Below, piece by piece: positions 17,601 to 25,130 of a stretch of DNA of 64,000 nt. The position numbers and the translations under genes were made by a program. The notes beneath the pieces are model-generated. The model saw only the letters and a list, made by a program, of their open reading frames with translations, was not told the origin of the DNA and searched no databases. This stretch comes from Acetatifactor muris (lineage in GTDB: Bacteria; Bacillota; Clostridia; Lachnospirales; Lachnospiraceae). The stretch spans positions 1 to 64,000 of the forward strand of contig JAMPFR010000004.1 in assembly GCA_023664365.1 (NCBI GenBank). Reading direction: 5' to 3'. How positions within the stretch are numbered: position 1 is the stretch's first letter; every line of letters begins with the position of its first letter.

Positions 17601-17814
17601 TTTTCCATCGGATCAGATCCTGCACTGTTTTCGCCCCGTCCATTCCCCGCAAATCCGCCAGAATCACGTCGGCCTCCGCCGCCGGGGCCTCCTGTGGTCT
17701 TTCACTTTCCGCAAATTCATGGACAAAGGCATCCATGGGAGGCATATCTCTGATTGTGTCAAACATCTGCCTCTGATTCCCTGTAATATAAAAACGCACA
17801 TAGCAATGATACAT
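14659..17814 (-). CDS. Cytosolic PAS hybrid sensor histidine kinase with two receiver domains
   Basis: A 1051-residue signalling protein without membrane helices. In order: a receiver-like N-terminal region with a degenerate phospho-site (~1-120), a PAS domain (TPDLIWYKDKNGIHEKINDSF, ~130-245), a second PAS (~265-385) and a third divergent PAS-like region (~400-530). Then come HisKA with NMSHDIRTPMN (His near 550), HATPase (NLLSNAVKYTG, GTGLGMAI) and receiver 1 (Asp in IIDWLLPDMNG, near 843). Receiver 2 (Asp in ILMDVQMPEMNG, near 980) ends the protein. No Hpt domain or partner regulator is adjacent. The domain pattern is typical of large Lachnospiraceae hybrid kinases; the ligand is unknown. 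Confidence 0.9.
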   Translation of the reverse strand: MYHCYVRFYITGNQRQMFDTIRDMPPMDAFVHEFAESERPQEAPAAEADVILADLRGMDGAKTVQDLIRWKKPEAELILLAEREQFAEFEDSLSAVSDVWTLPMTEAELRFRFLRWQKSCKMQKDFWQTSQYLESTINSTPDLIWYKDKNGIHEKINDSFCKTVNKTKEQVQGRGHAYIWDVEQDDPACIESERIVMESRQTCVAEEIIQTGEGKRELTTYKSPLYDLDGSVMGTVGVGIDVTNEHRYARELLKKNQTLEMLFTTMDCGMICHTLDGTRLISINQAALRILGYESMEEMARDGFSLIAASVLDEDKPRLRKNIQAIKNPGDSVSVEYRVLHKDGELVYVLGSIKLVEENGELYYQRFLLDRTAQKLQEEEDRRREERKQMELIHALSIDYNLVCVVDLDTGEARALRIGECRKNVLGSIFNGVFSFEEAMERYIEAGVYEQDKEEVRRALSREQMEKQLLEKSVFHLNYRMTCCDELRYFQMKAVRAGEWSKSRGVVLGFRSVDEETRSEREQKTLLENALSQANRANKAKSTFLSNMSHDIRTPMNAIIGFTSLALTHIDSREHVQEYLKKIMTSGNHLLSLINDVLDMSHIESGKIHLEEDACSLPDIMHELKNIIQADIHSKQLDLYMDAVDIRNEEIYCDRLRLNQVLLNLLSNAVKYTGAGGMVSMKVIEKPGTSAGYAIYEFRIKDTGIGMSEEFAAHIFEPFEREQNSTISGIQGTGLGMAITKNIVDMMNGTIEVTSKQGVGTECVVCLPLRLNDEKRAPQAIPELTGLRALVVDDDFNTCDNVSGMLQQIGLRAEWTLSGKEAVLRTRQALSRNDPYCVHIIDWLLPDMNGVEVARRIRQESGKDVPIIVLTAYDWTDIEEEAREAGVTAFCSKPLFFSELRGCLYSIVDTDAKIQKAEEASKEPLRTGRILLAEDNELNQEIAVAILEEAGFSVDVASNGRIAVDMLAGSNPGHYQVILMDVQMPEMNGYEATKAIRRLADEKLSAIPILAMTANAFEEDKQEALKSGMDGHIAKPIDITVLMEMLDQVLH

Positions 17815-17864
17815 AACTTATCCTCCTGATTCAGAACTGATTCTGTAAAACTAGGAATAGTTAT

Positions 17865-17893
17865 ATTTTAACAATAATGCAAATCGATGTCAA
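17865..17893 (-). promoter_or_regulatory. SigA-type promoter of the hybrid kinase
   Basis: TTGACA (17888-17893), 17-bp spacer, TAAAAT (17865-17870), 50 bp ahead of the kinase start. Confidence 0.75.
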
Positions 17894-17919
17894 TGCTGCC
17901 GAATATTGTCAGTAAAGCT

Positions 17920-18768
17920 TTATTTTTGCAGCCACCTTTCCACATCTACAGGCAAAATGTCATCCGTATAGATTCCGCTGACCCCCTGTTCCAGTCTCTG
18001 ACGGGCCTCCTCCGCTTCATCTACCGTATGAACGTACACCTTTATGCCGCTGTTTTCCAGTTCCTCCTGATATTGGCTGTTCCACCAGGCGGAAGGCATG
18101 ACCAGTACCGGAAGTTCCTTCTCCGCCATGAAATCAATGATTTCTTCCTTCCCGGGATACCCGATATAATATAATGTCCATATCAGATTTTTGAAAGGAT
18201 AAACCGCCATCACTTCATCATACATTTCCTTGTAATAAATCTGTACAATCACTCTTTTAAGTACGTCCTCATACCCGTTTTCCAGAGCGGTATCCGCCAA
18301 AAGCCGAAACTGCGGCCCCACATCCGGCGAATACTTTGTATCCGTCACCAGCCAGATATCAGGATATCTTTGCATGATTGCAAACCAGTCCTCCAACGTC
18401 AGAGGTGTATACATTCCATAAATAGGGGCGTCCAGAAATTCCTGCGCCGTAACCGGCCACTGCTCCTCATCCGTCCAGCCGAAAGCCTCCTCCTGCCCCA
18501 GGCCGGAAGTCCAGTCATGCCGCAAAACCATAATATTATCGGATGTGATCTGAATATCCGCCTCAAATACCCGCTGCCCCCGCTCATAATTATACAGAAA
18601 TGCCTCTTTGGAGTTTGTCAGCGACTCTCCCTCCCGAGTCCGCCCCAACGCATGGCAAATGACCGGGTATCTTTCATGCCAGGGGCCTTTATGTCCCGTC
18701 TGCAGGGAGTACATGAGCACTGCTGCGACCAGATAAGCTCCCACAATTCCACAAGCAACCCTTTTCAT
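17920..18768 (-). CDS. Membrane-anchored glycerophosphodiester phosphodiesterase-like protein
   Basis: GDPD-fold hydrolase (282 residues) with an N-terminal membrane anchor (VACGIVGAYLVAAVLMYSL), so the catalytic domain probably faces outward. It keeps the GDPD layout: CHALGRTREGESLTNSKEAF in place of HRG..N, FEADIQITSDN for the E-x-D metal pair, and VLRHDW for the second His. The start at 18768 is chosen because GAGG lies 6 nt upstream. It directly follows an LTA-synthase-like gene (9 bp apart), suggesting turnover of polyglycerolphosphate polymers or glycerophospho-lipids at the envelope. The pairing is inferred from context. Confidence 0.82.
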   Translation of the reverse strand: MKRVACGIVGAYLVAAVLMYSLQTGHKGPWHERYPVICHALGRTREGESLTNSKEAFLYNYERGQRVFEADIQITSDNIMVLRHDWTSGLGQEEAFGWTDEEQWPVTAQEFLDAPIYGMYTPLTLEDWFAIMQRYPDIWLVTDTKYSPDVGPQFRLLADTALENGYEDVLKRVIVQIYYKEMYDEVMAVYPFKNLIWTLYYIGYPGKEEIIDFMAEKELPVLVMPSAWWNSQYQEELENSGIKVYVHTVDEAEEARQRLEQGVSGIYTDDILPVDVERWLQK

Positions 18769-18776
18769 ACTTGACC

Positions 18777-20801
18777 TCATTCCTCCGAAACAGCCGCCCC
18801 TTCAAATATCGGCTTCTGATATTTCCTGACACACAGTTGATTATACTGCAGCATCCTGTACTGATAAATCAGTTCTGTATCCCATAGGTCAGCAATGTCC
18901 AGCAGATTTCCTTCTCTGTCCAGGCATCCCTTTTGTGTCAATACAGGCCAGGTCGCGTGCAGCCCCATCAGAAACTGATAATAAGGCGGCAATTCCAGAC
19001 CGGCACACTCCATCAGTACCGCAGGAATATAATTGGCGCTCATGTCCCCGTATTCTTTCCAATCCACCTCATAATTGGCCCAGATAACATACGGCACAAT
19101 ATATTTCCGCAAATTCTGCTCCTTCTCGGACAGATCCTGACCTGCAAAAACAGTATCGTAAAAGGCTTCCGACAGCCATGGCTGATGGTCTCCGAACATA
19201 CATAGGATCACCGGCTCTTCCACCTGTTCAAAATACATCACAAAATCCCGAAAGGCTTCATCCGTTATCCGGATCAGATTTATATAACTCTGTACCTCCG
19301 TCACACTTCCCATCTCTTCCGCCGACGTCTCTCCTATCTGAACCAGACCGATATCCATAGGCGTCTTATTGCTATATCCTCCATGGTTCTGTATGGTTAC
19401 ATCAAACAGAAAAAAAGGGGCGCTTCGGTCCCGCTCTTCATATCTTCTGATAATTTCATTGAAATTACAGGCGTCGGAGATATAGGAGCCCACATATTCA
19501 TAAGGAACCCCCCATGCACCCTGATGAATATAATCGTCAAAGCCAAAATATCCGTATACTTTACCTCTGCTCCATCCTGCAGTACCGCTGGGATGCATTG
19601 CCATGGACGTATATCCCTGATTCTCCAGCACCTTCGCCAGGGATGCCATATCATGCGACACCTGATTCTGATAGGGAACCACCCCGGGGGCAAGCAGCGC
19701 CAGCGAATCACCTGTCAGCGCCTCAAACTCCGTGTTAGCCGTAAGGCCGCCCAGAATAGATACATAGAGATTCCCATGCAGCGTATTTTCTGTCAGACTT
19801 TCCGTAAACGGCATATACGGCTCTGTGGTTTCCAGCGTTCCAAGCACACGCAGGTCGCTCCACGCTTCATTCATTATCATAATAATAGCGGGGCTTTTCC
19901 CGGCATTCAAGGCAGAATCGGAGGCCTCATACTGCTCCGCCGCATTTCGGGCAATGACCTGCACTGCCTCTTCGGAATAATTATCAGGCACATCCAATCG
20001 GCTGTCTTTTACCAGCAGAAAATAGCTCAGACAGGCCCCGTTCATATTCCTTGTATCCCCAATGCTCCAGTAATTTATAATAAATTCCTTTCCCAAGGGG
20101 TTCGGAACATGCATCACCGTATAGTACCAGCCCCCGATAAAAAGCGCTGCGGCCACAGATACACCTACATGCACCCATTTGTGCATTCGAATTCGTATCC
20201 GTGAGCCCAGCACAATAAAAAACAGAAAATAAATCACAGAATAGATCGCTTCCGGAGACAGTCCGTAATCGTAGTTCTTCATGACTGTCACAGCCGTACC
20301 CACTGCCCTCAAATCACTGGGCAGCAGAAAATCTCCCCGGAATTTCCATAAATAATATTCTATCAGAAACAATATCAGGAAGAAGCCGCTCCCCGCCCCT
20401 AAAGCGGCCCCGCTGCTCTGTGTAAAAATAAAAACCAGCAGATAGACACAGATGACAAAGAGCGCTGTCAAAAGCGCCGCTCCGTCTAAAATACGGCTCA
20501 TATCATGTATCGGCAGCTCCATCCTCTGGAAAATCTTCACGGGAACATACCACAGATATAGGGCCAGCAGCGGAACGGACGCCCAATTTGACAATTTGGG
20601 CAGCAATAACAAAGCACCGCTCAATACGCTGAGTCCCAGACAGATTATCAGCCTTTTGGGGATTCCGTCCCAGCCCAGGAATGACAGCGTTACCATAAAC
20701 AGCATAACCGCCGCAGACAGTATAATATGCCTCTTATCAAATCTAATCGGCTTTTCCGCTAAAGTAAAGTGCCGATTTCTGTTTTTTAATCTATCAAGCA
20801 T
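18777..20801 (-). CDS. LTA synthase-family sulfatase-fold membrane protein
   Basis: Alkaline-phosphatase-superfamily transferase or hydrolase of the LtaS/MdoB group (674 residues). About five N-terminal membrane helices are followed by an extracellular catalytic domain from ~residue 300. The predicted nucleophile Thr lies in LGGLTANTEFE, with IIMIMNEAW as the first metal strand, HPSG and GDHQPW as later ligands. The start at 20801 has AAAAGGAG 11 nt upstream; the ATG at 20825 would be almost at the transcription start. It probably transfers glycerolphosphate to glycolipid or a wall polymer. Teichoic-acid type cannot be decided here. Confidence 0.85.
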   Translation of the reverse strand: MLDRLKNRNRHFTLAEKPIRFDKRHIILSAAVMLFMVTLSFLGWDGIPKRLIICLGLSVLSGALLLLPKLSNWASVPLLALYLWYVPVKIFQRMELPIHDMSRILDGAALLTALFVICVYLLVFIFTQSSGAALGAGSGFFLILFLIEYYLWKFRGDFLLPSDLRAVGTAVTVMKNYDYGLSPEAIYSVIYFLFFIVLGSRIRIRMHKWVHVGVSVAAALFIGGWYYTVMHVPNPLGKEFIINYWSIGDTRNMNGACLSYFLLVKDSRLDVPDNYSEEAVQVIARNAAEQYEASDSALNAGKSPAIIMIMNEAWSDLRVLGTLETTEPYMPFTESLTENTLHGNLYVSILGGLTANTEFEALTGDSLALLAPGVVPYQNQVSHDMASLAKVLENQGYTSMAMHPSGTAGWSRGKVYGYFGFDDYIHQGAWGVPYEYVGSYISDACNFNEIIRRYEERDRSAPFFLFDVTIQNHGGYSNKTPMDIGLVQIGETSAEEMGSVTEVQSYINLIRITDEAFRDFVMYFEQVEEPVILCMFGDHQPWLSEAFYDTVFAGQDLSEKEQNLRKYIVPYVIWANYEVDWKEYGDMSANYIPAVLMECAGLELPPYYQFLMGLHATWPVLTQKGCLDREGNLLDIADLWDTELIYQYRMLQYNQLCVRKYQKPIFEGAAVSEE

Positions 20802-20840
20802 CTGTAACACTACTCCTTTTCTCATGTCTGAGACAGACGT

Positions 20841-20869
20841 ATTATATCAATTTTATGCAAAGTTTGCAA
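20841..20869 (-). promoter_or_regulatory. SigA-type promoter of the LtaS-like/GDPD operon
   Basis: TTGCAA (20864-20869), 17-bp spacer, TATAAT (20841-20846), 40 bp ahead of the preferred start codon. Confidence 0.75.
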
Positions 20870-20940
20870 TGCTTTAAATAAGCTCACAATACGCTATAAT
20901 CAGGAGTTGCAGAGCTTTGACAACAAGGAAGAAATGGCGC

Positions 20941-20980
20941 AAAAAGCCGGGATGGGACAATCTATTCCCTCCCGGCTTTT
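20941..20980 (-). terminator. Intrinsic terminator after the MerR-type regulator
   Basis: Minus strand: AAAAGCCGGGA, ~18-nt loop, TCCCGGCTTTTT. A GC-rich stem followed by a T-run, 21 bp after the regulator stop codon. The flanking A and T runs make it potentially bidirectional. Confidence 0.85.
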
Positions 20981-21000
20981 CATATATACAGGTTCTTCCC

Positions 21001-22332
21001 TTATTCCCGGACAAATACATAATAATCCGTGTCGTACCCGCCCCATCGATAATCTCCGCTCTTCCATTCAATAATCATATAGTCCGTATCGTCCACGGTC
21101 ACGATTTCATAAGCGCAGGCAGTATGATTAAAGTGCTTCAGCACATACCCTTTTGTCCAGCTCTGAACATCTCTGCCGGAGATTGTCTGATCCTGGTAAA
21201 CACTGACGCAACACCCGCCTTCCCCAAAGTGCATATGCTTATAGTACAGTCTGTCCTGGGGAAGATGATGCTCCCCCGGCGAAAATTCCTCCTTCGTGCG
21301 GATGAAATCAAAGGCCTTCCAATCTCCCAGAACCCTTTCGTCATTTACAAAGGGCAGGTTCGTGTCCTCCTCCCGGGCAATTTCACGCCGGGTATATTTT
21401 TTGTTGTCCACCTGCTCCAGCACCAGCACCGTGGGCATTCCGCCCCGCAGGTATTCATAGGATTTGTTTTCCACAAACATGTAGCGGCTGCCTTCATAAT
21501 CCTCCACCTGATAACGGCACAGACAGGACTCATAACCGCCGTCCAGCTTCAGGTAGCCCCTGGTCCAGCTGTATATCCAGTAGTCCTCCCCGCCCGGCAG
21601 GAAATAGATTTCCCTGTCCTTATTTCCGTAAGGGGACTCTCTTTTTTCCCCCACCCGGCTGTAAAAATCCTCCTTTACGGCATATTCGCCCACAACCTTC
21701 CATTTGCCCACTACCTGATCGTCCTCCTGAAACAGGAGATTAATATCCTCATGCAGCTCCCCGATTTCCTCCCTGAGCTTTACCACCTTGGCCGCCAGCT
21801 GAATCTCCGCTTTATCCTTTTCCCCATAGGTCAGAAATCCTGATATTCTCTGGTAATTATTTTTCTGAATTTCCTCCTCCAGACTGCGGCACGCCGCCTG
21901 AAAGTCCTCTGCATTCAGAGGTTGGGGCAAAATCCTCCCCTTAAAGATCAATTCTCCGGATGTATTTTCTTCTACCACTGCCGGGTTTTCCTGTCCCCGC
22001 TTCGTTCCTTCCTGCTCCCGCTCAGTCATCATGCGCTTTACCTCCTCAATGGCAGCAAGCATGTCTGTATACTGAGATTCCCGAGACAGCAGAATGTCCT
22101 TTATCATTTCTCCGTCGTCGGCATTTTGCAGAATATCCTTAATCTCCTTCAGGGAAAGGCCGCACCGTTTCAGAAGTTCAATCTGCTGCACCTGTCCTAT
22201 CTGGCCCGCCGAATAATATCGGTAGCCGGAAAACCGATCAACATAGTCCGGACGCAGCAGCCCCTCCCTGTCATAATGTCTGAGAACCGATATGGGCATC
22301 CCCGCCATTCGGGCAAATTCTCCTATTTTCAT
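21001..22332 (-). CDS. MerR-family regulator with a duplicated C-terminal beta-type domain
   Basis: The N-terminus is a MerR winged helix (MKIGEFARMAGMPISVLRHYD, then YYSAGQIGQVQQIELLKRCG, residues 1-75), followed by a coiled-coil linker to ~135. The remaining two-thirds holds two related ~100-residue units, ~213-318 and ~335-443. Each has the pattern WK...F at its start, a tryptophan before KGY/RGY (WTRGYLKL; WTKGYVLK), then YMF.EN or YMIIEWKSGDYRWGG. I recall the same unit at the C-terminus of some clostridial BlaR1/M56-type sensor proteins. The protein is far longer than a typical MerR regulator. Its own promoter has the 19-bp MerR spacer, which implies autoregulation. Confidence 0.8.
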   Translation of the reverse strand: MKIGEFARMAGMPISVLRHYDREGLLRPDYVDRFSGYRYYSAGQIGQVQQIELLKRCGLSLKEIKDILQNADDGEMIKDILLSRESQYTDMLAAIEEVKRMMTEREQEGTKRGQENPAVVEENTSGELIFKGRILPQPLNAEDFQAACRSLEEEIQKNNYQRISGFLTYGEKDKAEIQLAAKVVKLREEIGELHEDINLLFQEDDQVVGKWKVVGEYAVKEDFYSRVGEKRESPYGNKDREIYFLPGGEDYWIYSWTRGYLKLDGGYESCLCRYQVEDYEGSRYMFVENKSYEYLRGGMPTVLVLEQVDNKKYTRREIAREEDTNLPFVNDERVLGDWKAFDFIRTKEEFSPGEHHLPQDRLYYKHMHFGEGGCCVSVYQDQTISGRDVQSWTKGYVLKHFNHTACAYEIVTVDDTDYMIIEWKSGDYRWGGYDTDYYVFVRE

Positions 22333-22382
22333 GCCTGTACCTCTTTCAATTGACAGTTACCTTTGAAGCGCTTCATGAACAT

Positions 22383-22413
22383 AGTATAAACCTGATGTAT
22401 GGTTGAGAGTCAA
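22383..22413 (-). promoter_or_regulatory. MerR-type promoter with overlong 19-bp spacer
   Basis: TTGACT (22408-22413), 19-bp spacer, TATACT (22383-22388), with a dyad AACC..8..GGTT inside the spacer. This is the architecture recognised and untwisted by MerR-family activators, here in front of the MerR-family gene itself. Confidence 0.75.
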
Positions 22414-22430
22414 TATGGTTAGGAAATGTT

Positions 22431-23834
22431 TTACGGAACCAATACTGTCCAGTCCGATGCATCCAGTCTCTGATCCGTAACCAGATCCTTCAGCAGTTCT
22501 TCAAATACCGCCTCGCTCACTTCCGTCCCATCCACCTCATAGTAGGGGCAGGGAGCCGTGCTGCTCTCGTCCCACAGCTCCGTCCGGGCAAACAGGCTGT
22601 TGCTTTCCACCTCACTTCCGTCGCTCTGATAGCGGAACAGATTGTATATATTTGTGCCGTTGGTGTCATACTGGCGGACCATGGTTCCATCCTTAAGCGG
22701 ATAATCCCGGCAGGTCATCTCCACAGTGTCATGCTGCCAGCAGTACAGCCTGCCGTCCTCATAGTGAAATACTCCGTTATAGCTTTCCGGACTGTTAATA
22801 TACTGCACCAGCAGCTCCTCCACGCCGTCTCCGTCCAGATCCATATAGACATACTCATAGACATACTCCGGATCTCCCCCGGAGGCAAAGACAGGAAAAT
22901 AATGATTCACCCAGGTATTTAAGCTCCATGTCTTTATATCCTCGGTATCAAAGAAAAAAAGATTTCCCGAAAGAAAGGAGCGGAAGGCAGACCGGGCAGG
23001 GTCTGAGAACCCTTCCGACACATTGAGCCATCCAAGCATTTCCTCCGCGGAAACCGCATTTTCCAGACAGGGCATGGAAATTTCCTCTGCAATTCCCCAT
23101 GACTCCAGCGTTTTATCGTACATTGCCATATCTACCTCGTCACCCATATAAAAATACTGAGTGACGCCCTCCCCTGTGTAAACGCCGTTCTCATCATAAA
23201 CTGCATTATATGTGTAGCCTAAGACAGGCATAAAGCCGTCCGCAATGGTCTCATGATAATAGGTCCAGCCATAGCCTCCTTCATCACCGCCGCCGTTCCA
23301 TCTGTCAAAGACCGCAATGACTCCCTTCCGCTCATAATAAGTAAACTCAACCGTTGACAATGAATTGATCAGGCAGACCGCCCGGCCGTCCCTCGCCGTA
23401 TAGACGGAATAAACATCATTGCCCCTGTCCCCCGCCACCAGCTCCGGAATGTCGTCGTCATCCAGATAAATCAGGGAAAAGGCCGTTGCGTCCGTGCTTT
23501 CCCTCACAATCTGTTCGTATACCGCCGCGGCGCTCACAGGCGCTTTTGCTGCATCCGCAAGTTCTTTTGATGTACCCGGACCTGCGCCGGAAATATCCCC
23601 CGGCTCTCTTGCTGCATCCTGAGCATCCCGGTCTGTACCGGGAGCATTTGCAGCATCCTTATCTGTGCCGGAGGCCTCTGCTGCATCCGGTACGGTATCA
23701 GGCGCATCGGCTGTCCCCGGCAACGGTTCTCCCTGCAGCGGAGCCGCAGAATACTGTCCGCCCTCCGGGGTTCCGCAGCCGGCCGCCAACAACATTATAA
23801 AGCTTAAAATTACCGCCAAATATCTTTTCTTCAT
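22431..23834 (-). CDS. Secreted lipoprotein with acidic FG-GAP-like repeats (unrecognised)
   Basis: A 467-residue lipoprotein with lipobox LLAAGC near residue 20, then a long disordered Ala/Asp/Pro/Gly linker with repeated DAA and GTD units (~25-95). Two segments, IYLDDDDIPELVAGD and YMDLDGDGVEELLVQY, resemble calcium-binding FG-GAP/EF-like loops seen in surface integrin-like proteins. The start at 23834 has GAGG 8 nt ahead; a GTG at 23843 is the alternative. It is the last gene of a four-gene lipoprotein run and overlaps or abuts the solute-binding gene. I cannot name a function beyond display on the outer membrane face. Confidence 0.65.
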   Translation of the reverse strand: MKKRYLAVILSFIMLLAAGCGTPEGGQYSAAPLQGEPLPGTADAPDTVPDAAEASGTDKDAANAPGTDRDAQDAAREPGDISGAGPGTSKELADAAKAPVSAAAVYEQIVRESTDATAFSLIYLDDDDIPELVAGDRGNDVYSVYTARDGRAVCLINSLSTVEFTYYERKGVIAVFDRWNGGGDEGGYGWTYYHETIADGFMPVLGYTYNAVYDENGVYTGEGVTQYFYMGDEVDMAMYDKTLESWGIAEEISMPCLENAVSAEEMLGWLNVSEGFSDPARSAFRSFLSGNLFFFDTEDIKTWSLNTWVNHYFPVFASGGDPEYVYEYVYMDLDGDGVEELLVQYINSPESYNGVFHYEDGRLYCWQHDTVEMTCRDYPLKDGTMVRQYDTNGTNIYNLFRYQSDGSEVESNSLFARTELWDESSTAPCPYYEVDGTEVSEAVFEELLKDLVTDQRLDASDWTVLVP

Positions 23835-23844
23835 TTCCCTCACC

Positions 23845-25116
23845 TCAATAATTTTCCTGCATATAAACCGCCGCCCGGTTCTGAATGAGCTGTATCGCTT
23901 CCTCCATGGTCTTGTCCCCGGCGAAAAAGGTCTCCGCCTCTTCCTCTACGATTTCCCAGATATTTTTATCATAGATCTGTGAGCATTTTGTGTTATATAG
24001 TATCTCATAAAGCGTATCACAATCCGCCTGCGTAAATCTTTCTTCCTCTGACACATTTTCTTCGGCTCCGGTCAGGGAGCGCTCCAGCAGTTTCCGCAGA
24101 GAATCCCGGCGCAGGGGAAAATTGAACCGGATATGCTTTTCCTGAAATTCCTGCCCCAGCAGGGATCTCACAAACTCCCATGCCGCCTCCTGTTTCTCCC
24201 CCCGGCAGATTCCCACGGGCAGATAGGGAGTTATCAGCGCGCCGCCTCCCTCCGATGAGGGAAATCCGACGCACGACACCGGTTCTCCCTGAAATAAAGC
24301 TGCCGACGCCAGGTATTCCTCCGGCCCGGAAAGATACAGCCGGTTTGCCAGCAGCTTCCCCCCGGCAATGGCCTGCTCCTCGTCGTCAAAGAAAGGAAAG
24401 GTATCCATAACGGCAGCCAGCCGGAGCAGCTCTCTGAAGGCATCGCTGTCAAAGGCACAAGCTCCCGCCTCCCAGTCCACATATTCGTCCATTCCCCGGT
24501 TCAGCACAATCCGCAGAAATCCTATTGCCCCCAGATTGTTGATAAAGCAGCTGCCCTCCGGCAGTTCCTCCACGAGCCCGCACATTTTTTCAACCGTCCA
24601 TTCTTCCGGTTCTCCCAATACGGATTGTCTGCCCATCACTGTCTCCAGACGGTACCCCGGAGAAATTCCGTATAAATGTCCCTCTGCCTCATACAGCTTC
24701 AGGCCTCCGGGCATAAAGGTATCCTGAGACAGCTCGGGATCCGCCTCCAGCAATGGATACAGATCCGTCAATATTCCCAGGGAGATATAGGGACCCGCAT
24801 CAATATCGCTTAAGTCCAGCAGATCCGGCCCTTCCCCCTTCATAAGCTCCGCATTCAGCCTGAGCAGCCCTTCCTCCGTGCCGTCCTGTCCATAGTCCCG
24901 CACTTCAATCCGGTAATCCTGATGAGCAAGGTTGAATTCCGCTATCCAGCTGTTCATTTCCTGCTCCGGATGCAGGGTGCCATAGACTAAAGTCACCGGT
25001 TCCCCTTCTCCGGGCTTGTCCCTGACCGCGCCGCAGGCCGTCAGCAGAACCGTCAGTATCAGCATTGCCGAAATCAGTATTATCGGAATCATCCGTTTTT
25101 TCCACTTATCAGGCAT
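23845..25116 (-). CDS. Solute-binding-like lipoprotein (no cognate permease nearby)
   Basis: A 423-residue ABC-type extracellular solute-binding fold. It has a signal peptide with lipobox VLLTAC (~residue 28) and GEPVTLVYGTLHPEQEMNSWIAEF as the first lobe. The central DLLDLSDI and the C-terminal ETFFAGDKTMEEAIQLIQNR helix end the protein. The tail closely resembles that of the 773-residue protein encoded at 26996. The gene before it (25131) is a propeller-like lipoprotein, so this pair mirrors the fused architecture found further right. Without adjacent permease genes it may serve as a sensor or stand-alone binder rather than a transporter part. Confidence 0.75.
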   Translation of the reverse strand: MPDKWKKRMIPIILISAMLILTVLLTACGAVRDKPGEGEPVTLVYGTLHPEQEMNSWIAEFNLAHQDYRIEVRDYGQDGTEEGLLRLNAELMKGEGPDLLDLSDIDAGPYISLGILTDLYPLLEADPELSQDTFMPGGLKLYEAEGHLYGISPGYRLETVMGRQSVLGEPEEWTVEKMCGLVEELPEGSCFINNLGAIGFLRIVLNRGMDEYVDWEAGACAFDSDAFRELLRLAAVMDTFPFFDDEEQAIAGGKLLANRLYLSGPEEYLASAALFQGEPVSCVGFPSSEGGGALITPYLPVGICRGEKQEAAWEFVRSLLGQEFQEKHIRFNFPLRRDSLRKLLERSLTGAEENVSEEERFTQADCDTLYEILYNTKCSQIYDKNIWEIVEEEAETFFAGDKTMEEAIQLIQNRAAVYMQENY

Positions 25117-25130
25117 ATTGCTTTTCTCCT

